A DNA stretch of 64,000 nucleotides from Paenibacillus sp. JNUCC-31 (GTDB lineage Bacteria; Bacillota; Bacilli; Paenibacillales; Paenibacillaceae): the NCBI RefSeq assembly GCF_014844075.1, contig NZ_CP062165.1, positions 4,774,001 through 4,838,000 on the forward strand, read 5' to 3'. Shown one piece after another: positions 44,634 to 52,948 of the stretch (position 1 is its first letter; every line of letters starts with the position of its first letter). Made by a program: the position numbers and the translations under genes. Under the pieces are notes generated by a model that saw only the letters and a program-made list of their open reading frames with translations, searched no databases and was not told the DNA's origin.

Positions 44634-45638
44634 ATGATGACGAAAGTTGTTGGACGGGACAAAGTGAATTGGGGCATTATGGGTACGGGATGGATTGCAT
44701 CCCAGTTCGCGCGGGATCTGGAGCATGCCGGGAACGCCGTAAAAGCGGCGGTGGGTTCACGAACTGCGGGTAGCGCAGAGAAGTTTGCAGCTGAATATGG
44801 TTTTGCACGCGCTTACGGTTCATATGATGAGATGCTGCAGGACCCTGAAGTGGATATTATTTATGTGGCAACACCGCATCCGTTACATAAGGAAAATGTG
44901 CTTGCTTGTCTGGAAGCGGGCAAAGCAGTTCTCTGTGAGAAACCGTTTACGATGAATGCCCGCCAGCTGGAGCAACTGGTGGAGAAGGCACGTGAGCGCA
45001 AGCTTTTTCTCATGGAAGGCATGTGGACACGCTTTCTGCCGCCGATTACCCAAGCGAGAGCATGGATTGCGGAAGGCAGAATCGGCGAGGTACGTCTGGT
45101 CAAAGCAGATTTCGGTTTCCGTGTAGGCTGGGAGCCGGAAGGCAGGTTGCTTAATCCGGAGCTGGGTGGGGGTGCTTTGCTGGATGCGGGTGTGTATCCG
45201 ATCTCGTTTGCGTCCATGATTTTTGGGGAGCAGCCTCAGCATGTGTGGAGTACGGCGAACATTGGACAGACGGGTGTGGATGAGCAGTTCTCCGTACTGT
45301 TATCTTATTCCGAAGGACGTTCTGCATCGCTGAATGGGGCCATTCGTCTTAATCTGAGTAACGAGGCGGTCATATACGGCACAGAGGGGTACATTCGTTT
45401 ACCGTTTTTCCTGGCAGGCAAAGAAGCTGATCTGCACGTGAACGGTCAGGACGAACCCGAGAAGTTTACCGATGACCGGACGTGTATTGGATATGCGTTT
45501 GAAGCGGAGGAAGCAGGGCGCTGCATCCTGGAAGGACGGACAGAGAGCAGAACGATTCAACTGGACGAATCCCTGGAGATTATGAAGCTGATGGACACCA
45601 TTCGTGGGCAGTGGGGCCTGCGTTACAAATCCGAGTAA
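44634..45638 (+). CDS. Gfo/Idh/MocA family oxidoreductase
   Basis: The 334-residue NAD(P)-dependent dehydrogenase has N-terminal Rossmann WGIMGTGWIASQF, then VDIIYVATPHPLHKENVLACLEAGKAVLCEKPFT, where the EKP Lys is catalytic. The C-terminal sheet domain has GGGALLDAGVYPISF. Start ATG 44634 follows GGGGAGGA; the upstream extension to 44511 has no ribosome site. Substrate unknown: trans-dihydrodiol dehydrogenase and sugar dehydrogenases share this pattern. Confidence 0.9.
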   Translation: MMTKVVGRDKVNWGIMGTGWIASQFARDLEHAGNAVKAAVGSRTAGSAEKFAAEYGFARAYGSYDEMLQDPEVDIIYVATPHPLHKENVLACLEAGKAVLCEKPFTMNARQLEQLVEKARERKLFLMEGMWTRFLPPITQARAWIAEGRIGEVRLVKADFGFRVGWEPEGRLLNPELGGGALLDAGVYPISFASMIFGEQPQHVWSTANIGQTGVDEQFSVLLSYSEGRSASLNGAIRLNLSNEAVIYGTEGYIRLPFFLAGKEADLHVNGQDEPEKFTDDRTCIGYAFEAEEAGRCILEGRTESRTIQLDESLEIMKLMDTIRGQWGLRYKSE

Positions 45639-45659
45639 ATAGACAGGAGTGGAAAAGCG

Positions 45660-46280
45660 ATGATGAAAATTCTGATCTCCGGATTTGAACCTTTTGGCGG
45701 GGATGCGGTGAATCCGACGGGCGAGCTGATGGAGGCACTTGCGTATGAAGTGATGGAGGGAGCAGAGTTAAAAACAGTGCTGTTGCCTGTGCACTTCGAT
45801 GAATGTGCGGATTTGCTCATCGCAGAGATGGAATCCTATCAACCGGATGTTGTCATCGCCTGTGGTTTGGCCAAAGGCAGGACAGCTGTTACACCCGAAC
45901 GGATTGCTGTCAATGTCAAAGACGTTCCTCCTGGCTCCTTCGCGGACAACCAGGGCCAACATCCCGTGGACGAGCTGATTGCCGCAGGAAGCCCGGATGG
46001 TTTGTTTTCCACACTGCCTATTCGTGCGATGGTGAACAACATGAGGACAGCAGGAATCCCGGCTGCGGTGTCCAATACGGCAGGTACGTATATTTGCAAT
46101 AATACGATGTACCGGGTGTTGGATCATATCCGATTGAAACAGCTTCCGATTCGTGCCGGATTTGTACATTTCCCAGCTTCGACAGAGATGGCTGTGCTTC
46201 AGCCTTCGGTGCCGTCACTGCCCATCCCCATGATGCTGGATGCTCTGCGAGTTATGATTCGCACGGTAGTGGCGGAGTAA
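45660..46280 (+). CDS. pcp: pyroglutamyl-peptidase I
   Basis: The 206-residue cysteine peptidase is of family C15. Signature GFEPFGGDAVNPT at the N-terminus; catalytic triad visible as Glu in VTPERIAVN (~81), Cys in NTAGTYICNNTMY (~144) and His in AGFVHFPAS (~167). It removes N-terminal pyroglutamate from peptides in the cytoplasm. AGGAG precedes ATG 45660; it lies 21 bases after the oxidoreductase gene, so the two may be co-transcribed. Confidence 0.95.
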   Translation: MMKILISGFEPFGGDAVNPTGELMEALAYEVMEGAELKTVLLPVHFDECADLLIAEMESYQPDVVIACGLAKGRTAVTPERIAVNVKDVPPGSFADNQGQHPVDELIAAGSPDGLFSTLPIRAMVNNMRTAGIPAAVSNTAGTYICNNTMYRVLDHIRLKQLPIRAGFVHFPASTEMAVLQPSVPSLPIPMMLDALRVMIRTVVAE

Positions 46281-46734
46281 TTAAGTTTGGATCGTTGTAA
46301 GACGAACGAATGAGATTACATGGAACCACTACATTAATACTGAAAAATGCAGATGGGTTATTGAACATAAAAATGCAGTGCAGAGATGAAGAGGTTCCAC
46401 GGTATGGCAACAACCAAGTACCGAGGTCAATTTCGTATGCGAATACAGATACAGACGTATATCATAGAATTTGTTATGAATGTGAGCGAATGGTAAAGCT
46501 AGTCGAGCAAAAGCAGTCCGCCCTCGTATGAGGAGCGAGCTGCTTTTTAGCATTCTTGATTACATTTCCAAATTGAATCTCTCTTTTGCTCAAAAGCAAG
46601 GCTTTTGCAGGGCTCTCAGAGAGGGCACTTTTTTAAAGTGTCCATCTCTCGGTCATAGTTCAGTTTTCCGGCTACAGGCTTTATTTGGTGTTTGAAAATT
46701 AATAATGTCCCGGTTGCAGTATACTGAGCTCAGC
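46281..46734. other. gene-free stretch with terminator-like hairpins
   Basis: The main element is a hairpin at 46509-46548 (AAAAGCAG/CTGCTTTT with a T run), likely the terminator for the plus-strand pcp genes. A second, looser hairpin (GGGCTCTCAGAGAGGGCAC then TTTTTT) lies near 46610-46637. A 73-codon frame at 46310-46531 has no ribosome site and I do not call it. Confidence 0.5.
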
Positions 46735-47316
46735 TTATGACTGAGACAAAATTCCTTTAACAAACAATGAGACACTGTGCTTGTAGAACTCTTCCTCGGT
46801 GACGAGTTGGGACTGATATTGCCGGTGAATCAGCTCGCTCATCTGAAATCCGTAACACATCGAGAGAAAAGACATAGCGGTAAGACGCTCATTCTGTCTA
46901 GCTATAACTTTTTTCTTCTGCAGGCGTTCAAAATATTCAACCAGCAAGGAGTGCAGCTTCGCCGGCGGATCGGCCAGCACTCTGTCCAATTCGGGAAGCA
47001 TTCCTTTGTCACGGATGCCAATCAAAATGATGTCCGCATTTTTATGGAAAAACAAACGGTACTGCTGGCTTACATTCAGCAGATCGACTTCCGGATTATC
47101 GGTCGCGTCCTCTTTTAAGAGCTTCTCAAATTGCGGGATATCCGAATGTCTTTCAATGATGGCTTCCAATATGCCTTGCTTGCTTCCAAATTGCCGGAAA
47201 ATCGTAGATTCATTGACTTTAGCTTCCGTTGCAATGGCTTTGGTGCTTACTCCCCGATAACCATTCTTTTTGATGAGCCCTGTCGCGGCTTCAATGATTC
47301 TGTCTGAAGTATTCAT
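46735..47316 (-). CDS. TetR family regulator
   Basis: The 193-residue protein has N-terminal HTH (~3-48: RIIEAATGLIKKNGYRGVSTKAIATEAKVNESTIFRQFGSKQGILEAI) and an all-helical ligand domain. ATG 47316 follows a ribosome site near 47325. It is upstream on the minus strand of nothing else but lies next to the FAH gene it may regulate, together with the divergent MBL-fold gene. Direct repeats TTTTGCATATG at 47328-47338 and 47360-47370 flank its promoter and are candidate operators. Confidence 0.92.
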   Translation of the reverse strand: MNTSDRIIEAATGLIKKNGYRGVSTKAIATEAKVNESTIFRQFGSKQGILEAIIERHSDIPQFEKLLKEDATDNPEVDLLNVSQQYRLFFHKNADIILIGIRDKGMLPELDRVLADPPAKLHSLLVEYFERLQKKKVIARQNERLTAMSFLSMCYGFQMSELIHRQYQSQLVTEEEFYKHSVSLFVKGILSQS

Positions 47317-47406
47317 TGTATTTCTCCTTTTGCATATGTTAAACCTATTCTACTACAAGTTTTGCATATGCAGCAGGGTCGGGGTTCATCTTTCATAAAC
47401 GTTTAT

Positions 47407-48417
47407 TTAAGGAAAATCGCTTCTTTTTTCCCAGCGGCTTGGTTCCGTAATCTTGACATGTTCAGGCACAAATTGCGTGAGCGTGCCTAATTTATCGAAT
47501 GTAATCTGGATTCGGTCAGAGGGCAACAACCATTGTTCGGTCTCGATTGCGCAGCAATCTGGTATCGTCCCCATTCCTATAATCGTGCCCGGGAGCGGCG
47601 TGAAAACGTTGAGAACCTCCTCCATCACTTTCCCAGGGTGTGCAGAATACTCGGAAGTGCTTCCCTTCCAGTGCAGTCTCTCCCCGATGCGTACATCCAC
47701 ATCTAGTGCCAGCGGGTTGTCGACTTCATCCGGCGTAACCAGAAATGGTCCTATTCCTTTGCTGCGATCAAAATCTTTGCAGCGCGTCGGTCCGGTCAGC
47801 GCCTGGAAATCCGGCCACTGCACATCGCGGACAGTACTGTCGTTAAAAATAACATAACCTGCGATGCAATTCCCCTTCCCTGTAACAAAGGCCAGCTCCG
47901 GCTCGATATCCAGGTATGAAGAGTATGATGGCCAATGAATCGTATCCCCATCGCCAATTAAAGCATTATGGTTACACTTGTAATAACTGAAATTCACTTT
48001 ATTCGGATCTTGCTGGAATTTTTCGGCGATTTTTTGTTTAAGCTTTTCTCTTTCCGGCCCTGTATATTCTCTTTGCAGCAGATTTACGCCAGCATTTCTT
48101 AGATGTCTTGGCGTCAGCCCGAAATCGATAAGCGCAGCCGGATTCGGAACCGGTGGCAGCAGTTTTACCGCTGCAATCGGGCAGATTTCATTTTCATTGA
48201 ATTGATGCGACTGTTCGACAGTATATTGCATCAATTCCTTAGCGGCATCATAACTTGCCGGCAAATAATGAAGATAGCTGTCCATACTTTCTAGACTGTC
48301 AACGAATGTTCCCTGCTTTTTCATGATTGCAGCAAAAGACACGACAAATTTCTCGTTAATTACAAGCCCAAACAAAGGTTCCTGAGATGTCTTGGTTTGA
48401 AAGGTTACTAGCTTCAT
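47407..48417 (-). CDS. fumarylacetoacetate hydrolase (FAH) family protein
   Basis: The 336-residue protein has the FAH fold: NHNALIGDGDTIHWPSYSSYLDIEPELAFVTGKG (ExE metal ligands), FNDSTVRDVQW (Asp ligand), KGIGPFLVTPDEV and a C-terminal MGTIPDCCAIETEQWLLPSDRI. Members cleave acyl-ketones or decarboxylate/hydrolyse intermediates of aromatic and sugar-acid breakdown. Divergent from the metallo-beta-lactamase-fold gene with a palindromic operator between, so a shared catabolic role is likely. Substrate not determinable. Confidence 0.88.
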   Translation of the reverse strand: MKLVTFQTKTSQEPLFGLVINEKFVVSFAAIMKKQGTFVDSLESMDSYLHYLPASYDAAKELMQYTVEQSHQFNENEICPIAAVKLLPPVPNPAALIDFGLTPRHLRNAGVNLLQREYTGPEREKLKQKIAEKFQQDPNKVNFSYYKCNHNALIGDGDTIHWPSYSSYLDIEPELAFVTGKGNCIAGYVIFNDSTVRDVQWPDFQALTGPTRCKDFDRSKGIGPFLVTPDEVDNPLALDVDVRIGERLHWKGSTSEYSAHPGKVMEEVLNVFTPLPGTIIGMGTIPDCCAIETEQWLLPSDRIQITFDKLGTLTQFVPEHVKITEPSRWEKRSDFP

Positions 48418-48474
48418 GTTGCAGCGCCTCCATCCATGTTGTTTGATGTTGTTCTGTTACTATCATATTGCAAA

Positions 48475-48510
48475 ACATAAATGCATGCAAGTACTTGCTT
48501 GCATTTATGT
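48475..48510. promoter_or_regulatory. 36-bp palindromic operator between the FAH and MBL-fold genes
   Basis: Two 18-base arms around TACTTG mirror each other with one mismatch: left arm ACATAAATGCATGCAAGT, right arm its near-complement. The site lies between the divergent genes and so can control both. The TetR protein at 46735 is the likely binder because its own promoter carries related TTTTGCAT sequences. Confidence 0.7.
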
Positions 48511-48582
48511 TTTCGATTCTCTATACTAAAGACATAAACAGTGTGCTTTACCCCAAAAACATATACGCAAAGGAGAATTTTC

Positions 48583-49605
48583 ATGAAGTATGGACGTATT
48601 ATCCAAAAACCTCGCGTTAAATTTTTTGAAGTCGCAGATGGCGTCTTTGCAGGTATTTCGCCGTATCGCGGCATCAGTTGGGCCAATGCCGGGTTCATCA
48701 ACAAGGGTGAAGGGCTGGTGTATGACACGTTTTTCGATTTGTTCCATGCGCGGGAAATGCGGGAGGCTTTTAAGGAAGTAAGCAACGGCGGCTCTCCCGC
48801 ATATGTGGTGAACTCGCACTATAACAGCGACCATGCCTGGGGAAACAAAGTGTTTGAAGATGCTTGCATTATTATGCACAAGGAAGCATCCAGAGAGCGT
48901 CTCACCGAAAATATCGCCTGGATGGACAACGTCATCAGAAGAGGAAAGGATTCTCTGGAATCGACTTCGGGCGAGCGGTTTTTTGCAGCGGAATTTGAAG
49001 GATTCGACCTGGAAGGCGTAGAATGGGTACACCCGAATATTGAGATAAAGGACGATATCAGCATCCGTCTTGACGATACGGAAGTCATGATTTACAACGT
49101 AGCTCCGGCCCACTCCGACAGTGACTTGCTGCTGTGGATGCCAAAAGAAAAGGTACTGTTCGCCGGCGATGTCGTGTTTAACGGTTGTACGGCATACAGC
49201 GAAGAGGGAACCCTCAATTGGGTTAAAGTGCTTGATCGCATTATTGATGAAATTAAACCCGAAATCGTTGTTCCTGGACATGGCGCCATCTGCGGTCTGG
49301 ACTTCGTGAAGGAGCAAAGAGACTACCTCTTGAACCTGATTAGCGAGTTTAACAAGCATTACAATGACGAAATTGATACCTTGTCCCTGACCAAGCAAAT
49401 TGATATTTCCCGCTTCCTTCATTGGATTCAGCCAGAACGGTTGTATGTTACAGTGGACATCCTATTGAAAAGCAAACGAGGGTTACCGCCCCTTCCAATT
49501 TGGAACGAGGTGCCTGCTAAGCTGGAAGACATGAAAGCTTTTTTGGCCGGGAAATATGGCGATCAGATCAAGCCATGGGACCCTATGAGTGTTTGGCAAG
49601 AATAG
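48583..49605 (+). CDS. metallo-beta-lactamase-fold hydrolase
   Basis: The 340-residue protein starts at ATG 48583 behind AAAGGAGA. MBL landmarks: SHYNSDHAWGN (~85), where the second His of HxHxDH is Asn; PAHSDSDLLLW (~168); VLFAGDVVF (~185); and PGHGAICG (~225). A C-terminal helical tail follows. The Asn change should weaken one zinc site, though related hydrolases with HYNSDH are common among the SdsA/quinoprotein-relay-like group. It probably hydrolyses an ester, lactone or thioester in the same pathway as the divergent FAH protein. Confidence 0.85.
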   Translation: MKYGRIIQKPRVKFFEVADGVFAGISPYRGISWANAGFINKGEGLVYDTFFDLFHAREMREAFKEVSNGGSPAYVVNSHYNSDHAWGNKVFEDACIIMHKEASRERLTENIAWMDNVIRRGKDSLESTSGERFFAAEFEGFDLEGVEWVHPNIEIKDDISIRLDDTEVMIYNVAPAHSDSDLLLWMPKEKVLFAGDVVFNGCTAYSEEGTLNWVKVLDRIIDEIKPEIVVPGHGAICGLDFVKEQRDYLLNLISEFNKHYNDEIDTLSLTKQIDISRFLHWIQPERLYVTVDILLKSKRGLPPLPIWNEVPAKLEDMKAFLAGKYGDQIKPWDPMSVWQE

Positions 49606-49631
49606 CAAGTTGAAGCTAGCGTACGAAAAAC

Positions 49632-49678
49632 AAAAAAACGGCCTTGTCGCAAACGATGCGAACAGCGGCCGTTTTTTT
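49632..49678 (+). terminator. terminator after the MBL-fold gene
   Basis: AAAAAAACGGCC and GGCCGTTTTTTT form a perfect 12-bp stem with an inner TCGC/GCGA pair. Confidence 0.9.
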
Positions 49679-50288
49679 GAATTGTTTCACGAAATTAAAA
49701 TCGGCGTTTAGAACCGATTTTAAAGAAAAAATGGAGATGGACTTATGACTTACTAGTAGAACTCTTCTAAAACGATATAACCAAAATTTGATGTTAAGTG
49801 TATTTCTCTTCTTTAAAGGGTTGCAGAAGAAATAGACCAGCGAACTGCCAAACCAGCCTGCGGAAGAACGAAATAATCAACGAAGGAGTGAACGAAGGCA
49901 GAAGCGATCTAACGGATCGGCCAACCAATCAACGTACCTACGGACCAATCGTTCCACATACTAACAAGCGAAGCGGCGAATTAACGAAACTGCAGACGAG
50001 CGCTCCAGCCATCACATCTAACGAACTAGAGTCACGCTAATAAGCGGATTTCCACAGACACTGGAATCTAACGAATTTAAGGATCGTTATTTCGCCGTTT
50101 CTTCTGTTTATTTTGTGTTTTCGCAGAGGTTTACCGGAATAACGTGACTGAGGTTCGTTAATATTGCCATTCCGCTCGATCCTGCTTAATAAGGTGTTAC
50201 CGATTTGTTAGAACATTAGTCACGAAGATTATCAGCACGGAGACGGTACCCAACAGAAGTATAGAAACGAGATTAGGGTGAGCCAGAG
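49679..50288. other. 610-bp gene-free region, AACGAA-rich, with an intergenic repeat
   Basis: The stretch is rich in AACGAA/TTCGTT words (for example 49888, 49985, 50026, 50069). The part at 50152-50213 resembles 63698-63760 (see the repeat entries). The 80-codon frame 49798-50040 lacks a ribosome site and has repeat-like composition, so I do not call it. Confidence 0.5.
50152..50213. repeat. intergenic repeat, copy A
   Basis: GGTTCGTTA ... CCATT ... TAATAAGGTGTTACCGATT ... TTAG lines up with 63698-63760 in the same order and at nearly the same spacing. The best-conserved piece is TAAGGTGTNACCGATT. No coding potential. Confidence 0.55.
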
Positions 50289-51131
50289 TTAGATCCGCAA
50301 TAAATCGAGATCAAACTCGGGAACAAGTCCTTCTTTCATCGCTCTTCCAAGCAACGCCGTAATTGCACCGTAACCGTCATCGCCCAGGTTGGCGCTGAAC
50401 TCGTTAACATACAAGCCAATATGCTGCGCAGTTACATCAGGGTCCATCTCTTGTGCATGTTCCATGACGTATGCTTTGGACTCATCCGGATGCGCCCAAG
50501 CGTATTCCACCGAGGCACGTGCCCAACCTGCAAGAGCGTGAGCATCCAGGTTGCGACGGGCGATGATTGCCCCTAGAGGGATCGGTAGACCCGTATCGCT
50601 TTCCCACCAGTTACCGAGATCGGTCATAAGCTTGAGATCATAATTCTGGTACGTGAAGCGTGCCTCATGGATAACCAAGCCGGCATCGATCTTGCCGTCC
50701 CGAACAGCAGGCATAATCTGGTCGAATGGCATAACGACAATCTCGCCTACACCGCCGGGAACATTTTGTGCTGCCCAGAGACGGAATAACAGATAGGCTG
50801 TTGAACGTTCGCTCGGCACGGCAACTCGGCGTCCCGCGAGATAGGCCGGATCGGTTGTGCCGTTAGCGGTCAACACAAGCGGACCACATCCTCTGCCAAG
50901 CGCGCCGCCAGCAGGCAAGAGCGCATAATCATTCAGCACATAAGGCAGTGCTGCATAGGATATTTTCATAACTTCAGGTGTATCTGGTCCATTCGGATTA
51001 GCCGCAAGGCCGTTGGTAATATCAATGTCTGCATACCGGACATCCAGCTCAGGTGCACCTGGAATCAGTCCATGCACCCAGGCGTGAAAGATAAATGTAT
51101 CGTTGGGACAAGGGGAAAATGCAATTTTCAT
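50289..51131 (-). CDS. mqnD: 1,4-dihydroxy-6-naphthoate synthase (MqnD), futalosine menaquinone pathway
   Basis: The 280-residue periplasmic-binding-like enzyme has the family start MKIAFSPCPNDTFIFHAW (Asp/Asn-Asp-Thr motif), DIDITNGLA, MKISYAALPYVLNDYALLPAGGALGRGCGPL and GLVIHEARFTY. It converts cyclic dehypoxanthine futalosine to 1,4-dihydroxy-6-naphthoate. Overlaps mqnB by ATGA, so the two are coupled. mqnA, mqnC and mqnE are not in the window. Confidence 0.94.
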   Translation of the reverse strand: MKIAFSPCPNDTFIFHAWVHGLIPGAPELDVRYADIDITNGLAANPNGPDTPEVMKISYAALPYVLNDYALLPAGGALGRGCGPLVLTANGTTDPAYLAGRRVAVPSERSTAYLLFRLWAAQNVPGGVGEIVVMPFDQIMPAVRDGKIDAGLVIHEARFTYQNYDLKLMTDLGNWWESDTGLPIPLGAIIARRNLDAHALAGWARASVEYAWAHPDESKAYVMEHAQEMDPDVTAQHIGLYVNEFSANLGDDGYGAITALLGRAMKEGLVPEFDLDLLRI

Positions 51132-52003
51132 GATGTCAGTACCTCCCGTAAAATGGAACTTGCAGCCTGGAGCGCATCGAGGGCGTCCTTGATGCGCCAG
51201 GCGTCGCGGTCGCGTGGACCGACCGCGTTGGATATAGCCCGCAGTTCGAGTGCTGGCACGCCGAACTGCTGGGCTGCGGTTGCTACGCCGAAGCCTTCCA
51301 TGCCTTCGGCGGCGGCATCCGGCACGCGGCGCAGCAGCTCCGCGGCCGTCTCGGCAGTTCCGGTCGCCGTGGATACGGTGACCGCCGTGCCTCCGCTGAC
51401 AGCGAGCCCTGCCCGCTGCAGCTCATGGCGCAGGCGCGCGACAAGCTCCGCGTCCGCCGCCACACGGGACGAGCCAAAGCCGAGCTCGTCCACACTGAGG
51501 AAGCCGTCTGGCGTCTGCGAGCCCAGATCGGCGGCAACCATGGCGTCGGCCACCACGAGGGAGCCGACGTCCGCCCGGCCGGGGAACCCGCCGCCGATGC
51601 CGGCACTGACCACCAGCGTGTACGCTGGGGTCAGTCCGGTCCCGGCCAGGGGCCCCGGCCTTGAGGATGCGGCAGATGCCTGTGCCGCATCGGTTTCGCT
51701 TGGCGCGGCGGAGCCTTGCGCCAGCAGCGCATTTCCGCCCGCCGCTGTGGCAAAGGCCAGCGCGGCAGCGGTTCCTGCTGCGGCCGAGGCAGGGCCTACG
51801 CCCGCAGCAATCACATCAAAGCGTTCCGCAGCCTGATTACCCAGGCCGCGCAGTACAGCCTCTTTTTCCGCATCAACGGCGGTTACGATCAATACACGCT
51901 GTATCGAAGCTGCTGATGCCGAGGTTATTTCTGAGCTTTTTACCCTGTTTGTGGTTTCTGAACGATTACCCTCTATAGAATCATTCTGTCTCTGTTCATT
52001 CAT
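51128..52003 (-). CDS. mqnB: futalosine hydrolase (MqnB), with N-terminal and Ala-rich extensions
   Basis: The 291-residue protein starts at ATG 52003 (AAGGGAG upstream). Nucleosidase (PNP/UDP) fold: VLIVTAVDAEKEAVLRGLG, VVSAGIGGGFPGR, VADAMVAADLG, GMEGFGVATAAQQFGVPALELRAISNAVGPRDRDAWR. It removes the hypoxanthine base from futalosine. Usual length is about 220-230; here an N-terminal ~30-residue polar stretch and an Ala/Ser-rich insert (GSAAPSETDAAQASAASSRP) are extra. The middle of the gene is markedly GC-rich compared with its neighbours. First gene of mqnBD. Confidence 0.9.
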   Translation of the reverse strand: MNEQRQNDSIEGNRSETTNRVKSSEITSASAASIQRVLIVTAVDAEKEAVLRGLGNQAAERFDVIAAGVGPASAAAGTAAALAFATAAGGNALLAQGSAAPSETDAAQASAASSRPGPLAGTGLTPAYTLVVSAGIGGGFPGRADVGSLVVADAMVAADLGSQTPDGFLSVDELGFGSSRVAADAELVARLRHELQRAGLAVSGGTAVTVSTATGTAETAAELLRRVPDAAAEGMEGFGVATAAQQFGVPALELRAISNAVGPRDRDAWRIKDALDALQAASSILREVLTS

Positions 52004-52427
52004 CCCGAACTCTCCCTTGTAAAGTGTTAGATTCAAAACTGTATAAATTCATCCCGAATGGGATGTGCAAGATAATCAAGAATAATGATGTCTATCTGAA
52101 CGGGACGTTTCACTGGATTTTGTCCTTCAAATAGGCGGAATCCAAGAATAGTTGAACATTTTGTGCTCAATTAAACTTTCTTCTCCATCATAACGGAAGG
52201 GGAAAGATCAGAACAAGCTTTGAACGTATATAGCCCGAAAAGCGTGTTAACCAACTATAACAACCACACCGATCCGAACCAGACAATTCAGTCCAAACTA
52301 ATCCGCCAATCCGAACCACGAAATTGCATCCTTTTTATTTCCAAAGTGATCTACTTTCTTGAGTTTATATGTCATTTTAATCATATATAAACCTAACGCG
52401 AATCATAAGAGAAGTCAAAGTAAAGGA
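52004..52427. other. gene-free stretch between mqnB and the GntR operon
   Basis: This divergent promoter region is AT-rich towards 52350-52440. I see no ORF with a ribosome site and no clear riboswitch fold. Confidence 0.4.
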
Positions 52428-52474
52428 TTGACAATCTGTATTAACTGTATTAATAATAGTAGTACAGTTAATAC
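52428..52474 (+). promoter_or_regulatory. promoter with overlapping GntR (YtrA-type) operator
   Basis: TTGACA (52428-52433) and TAATAAT (52451-52457) are 17 bp apart. GTATTAACTGTA (52438-52449) and TACAGTTAATAC (52463-52474) form a perfect 12-bp inverted repeat around a 13-bp spacer that covers the -10 box. A repressor bound here would block RNA polymerase. Confidence 0.8.
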
Positions 52475-52558
52475 ACCTTAGTGTTGAATACATACACTTC
52501 ATATACAGTCATCGTTCTTCAATAGGGTATTACAACATTTTCAGAGAGGAGGTGCGGG

Positions 52559-52948
52559 ATGTTCGAATTGGATGTACGCAGCCGTAAGGCGATCTATGAG
52601 CAGCTGGTGGACAAAATCAAAGAAATGATCGTGTACGGTGTTCTCCAACCCGATGAGCAGCTGCCTTCCGTTCGCACACTGTCCGGGCAGCTCACGGTTA
52701 ATCCGAATACGATTCAGAAGGCATACCGGGAACTTGAACGTGAAGGTTATATTTATTCATTGCAGGGAAAAGGGAGCTTCGTATCATCGTCCGTGGAACA
52801 TCCGAATGCAGCCATGAGAGATGAAATCAGAGCGGCTCTGGTGAAGCTGATTGCGGAAGCTTCGTATTCCGGTTTAACCAAAGCCGATATGACGCTTTTA
52901 TTTCAGGAAGCCATGGCCCGTATAGAGAAGGGGGAGCCGAATGATTGA
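52559..52948 (+). CDS. GntR family repressor, YtrA subfamily
   Basis: The 129-residue protein has the N-terminal winged helix (~10-75: IYEQLVDKIKEMIVYGVLQPDEQLPSVRTLSGQLTVNPNTIQKAYRELEREGYIYSLQGKGSFV) and a short helical C-terminus, the YtrA size. AGAGGAGG precedes ATG 52559. It heads an ABC operon and very probably represses it through the inverted repeat at 52438-52474. Many relatives respond to cell-wall antibiotics. Confidence 0.92.
   Translation: MFELDVRSRKAIYEQLVDKIKEMIVYGVLQPDEQLPSVRTLSGQLTVNPNTIQKAYRELEREGYIYSLQGKGSFVSSSVEHPNAAMRDEIRAALVKLIAEASYSGLTKADMTLLFQEAMARIEKGEPND

Noticed and set aside
46310..46531. 73-codon frame after pcp
   Set aside because: No ribosome site, no recognisable motif, and it runs into the terminator hairpin at 46509.
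49798..50040. 80-codon frame in the AACGAA-rich intergenic region
   Set aside because: Low-complexity composition (Asn, Arg, Thr, Glu) follows the repeated AACGAA words, and no ribosome site is present.
49840..50120. AACGAA-rich stretch considered as a CRISPR array
   Set aside because: The repeated words are 6-7 bases long, irregularly spaced and in both orientations; there are no equal-length repeats and spacers and no cas genes.
51072..51836. 254-codon plus-strand frame opposite mqnB
   Set aside because: Ala/Ser/Pro-rich product caused by the GC-rich mqnB insert; mqnB on the minus strand is clear.
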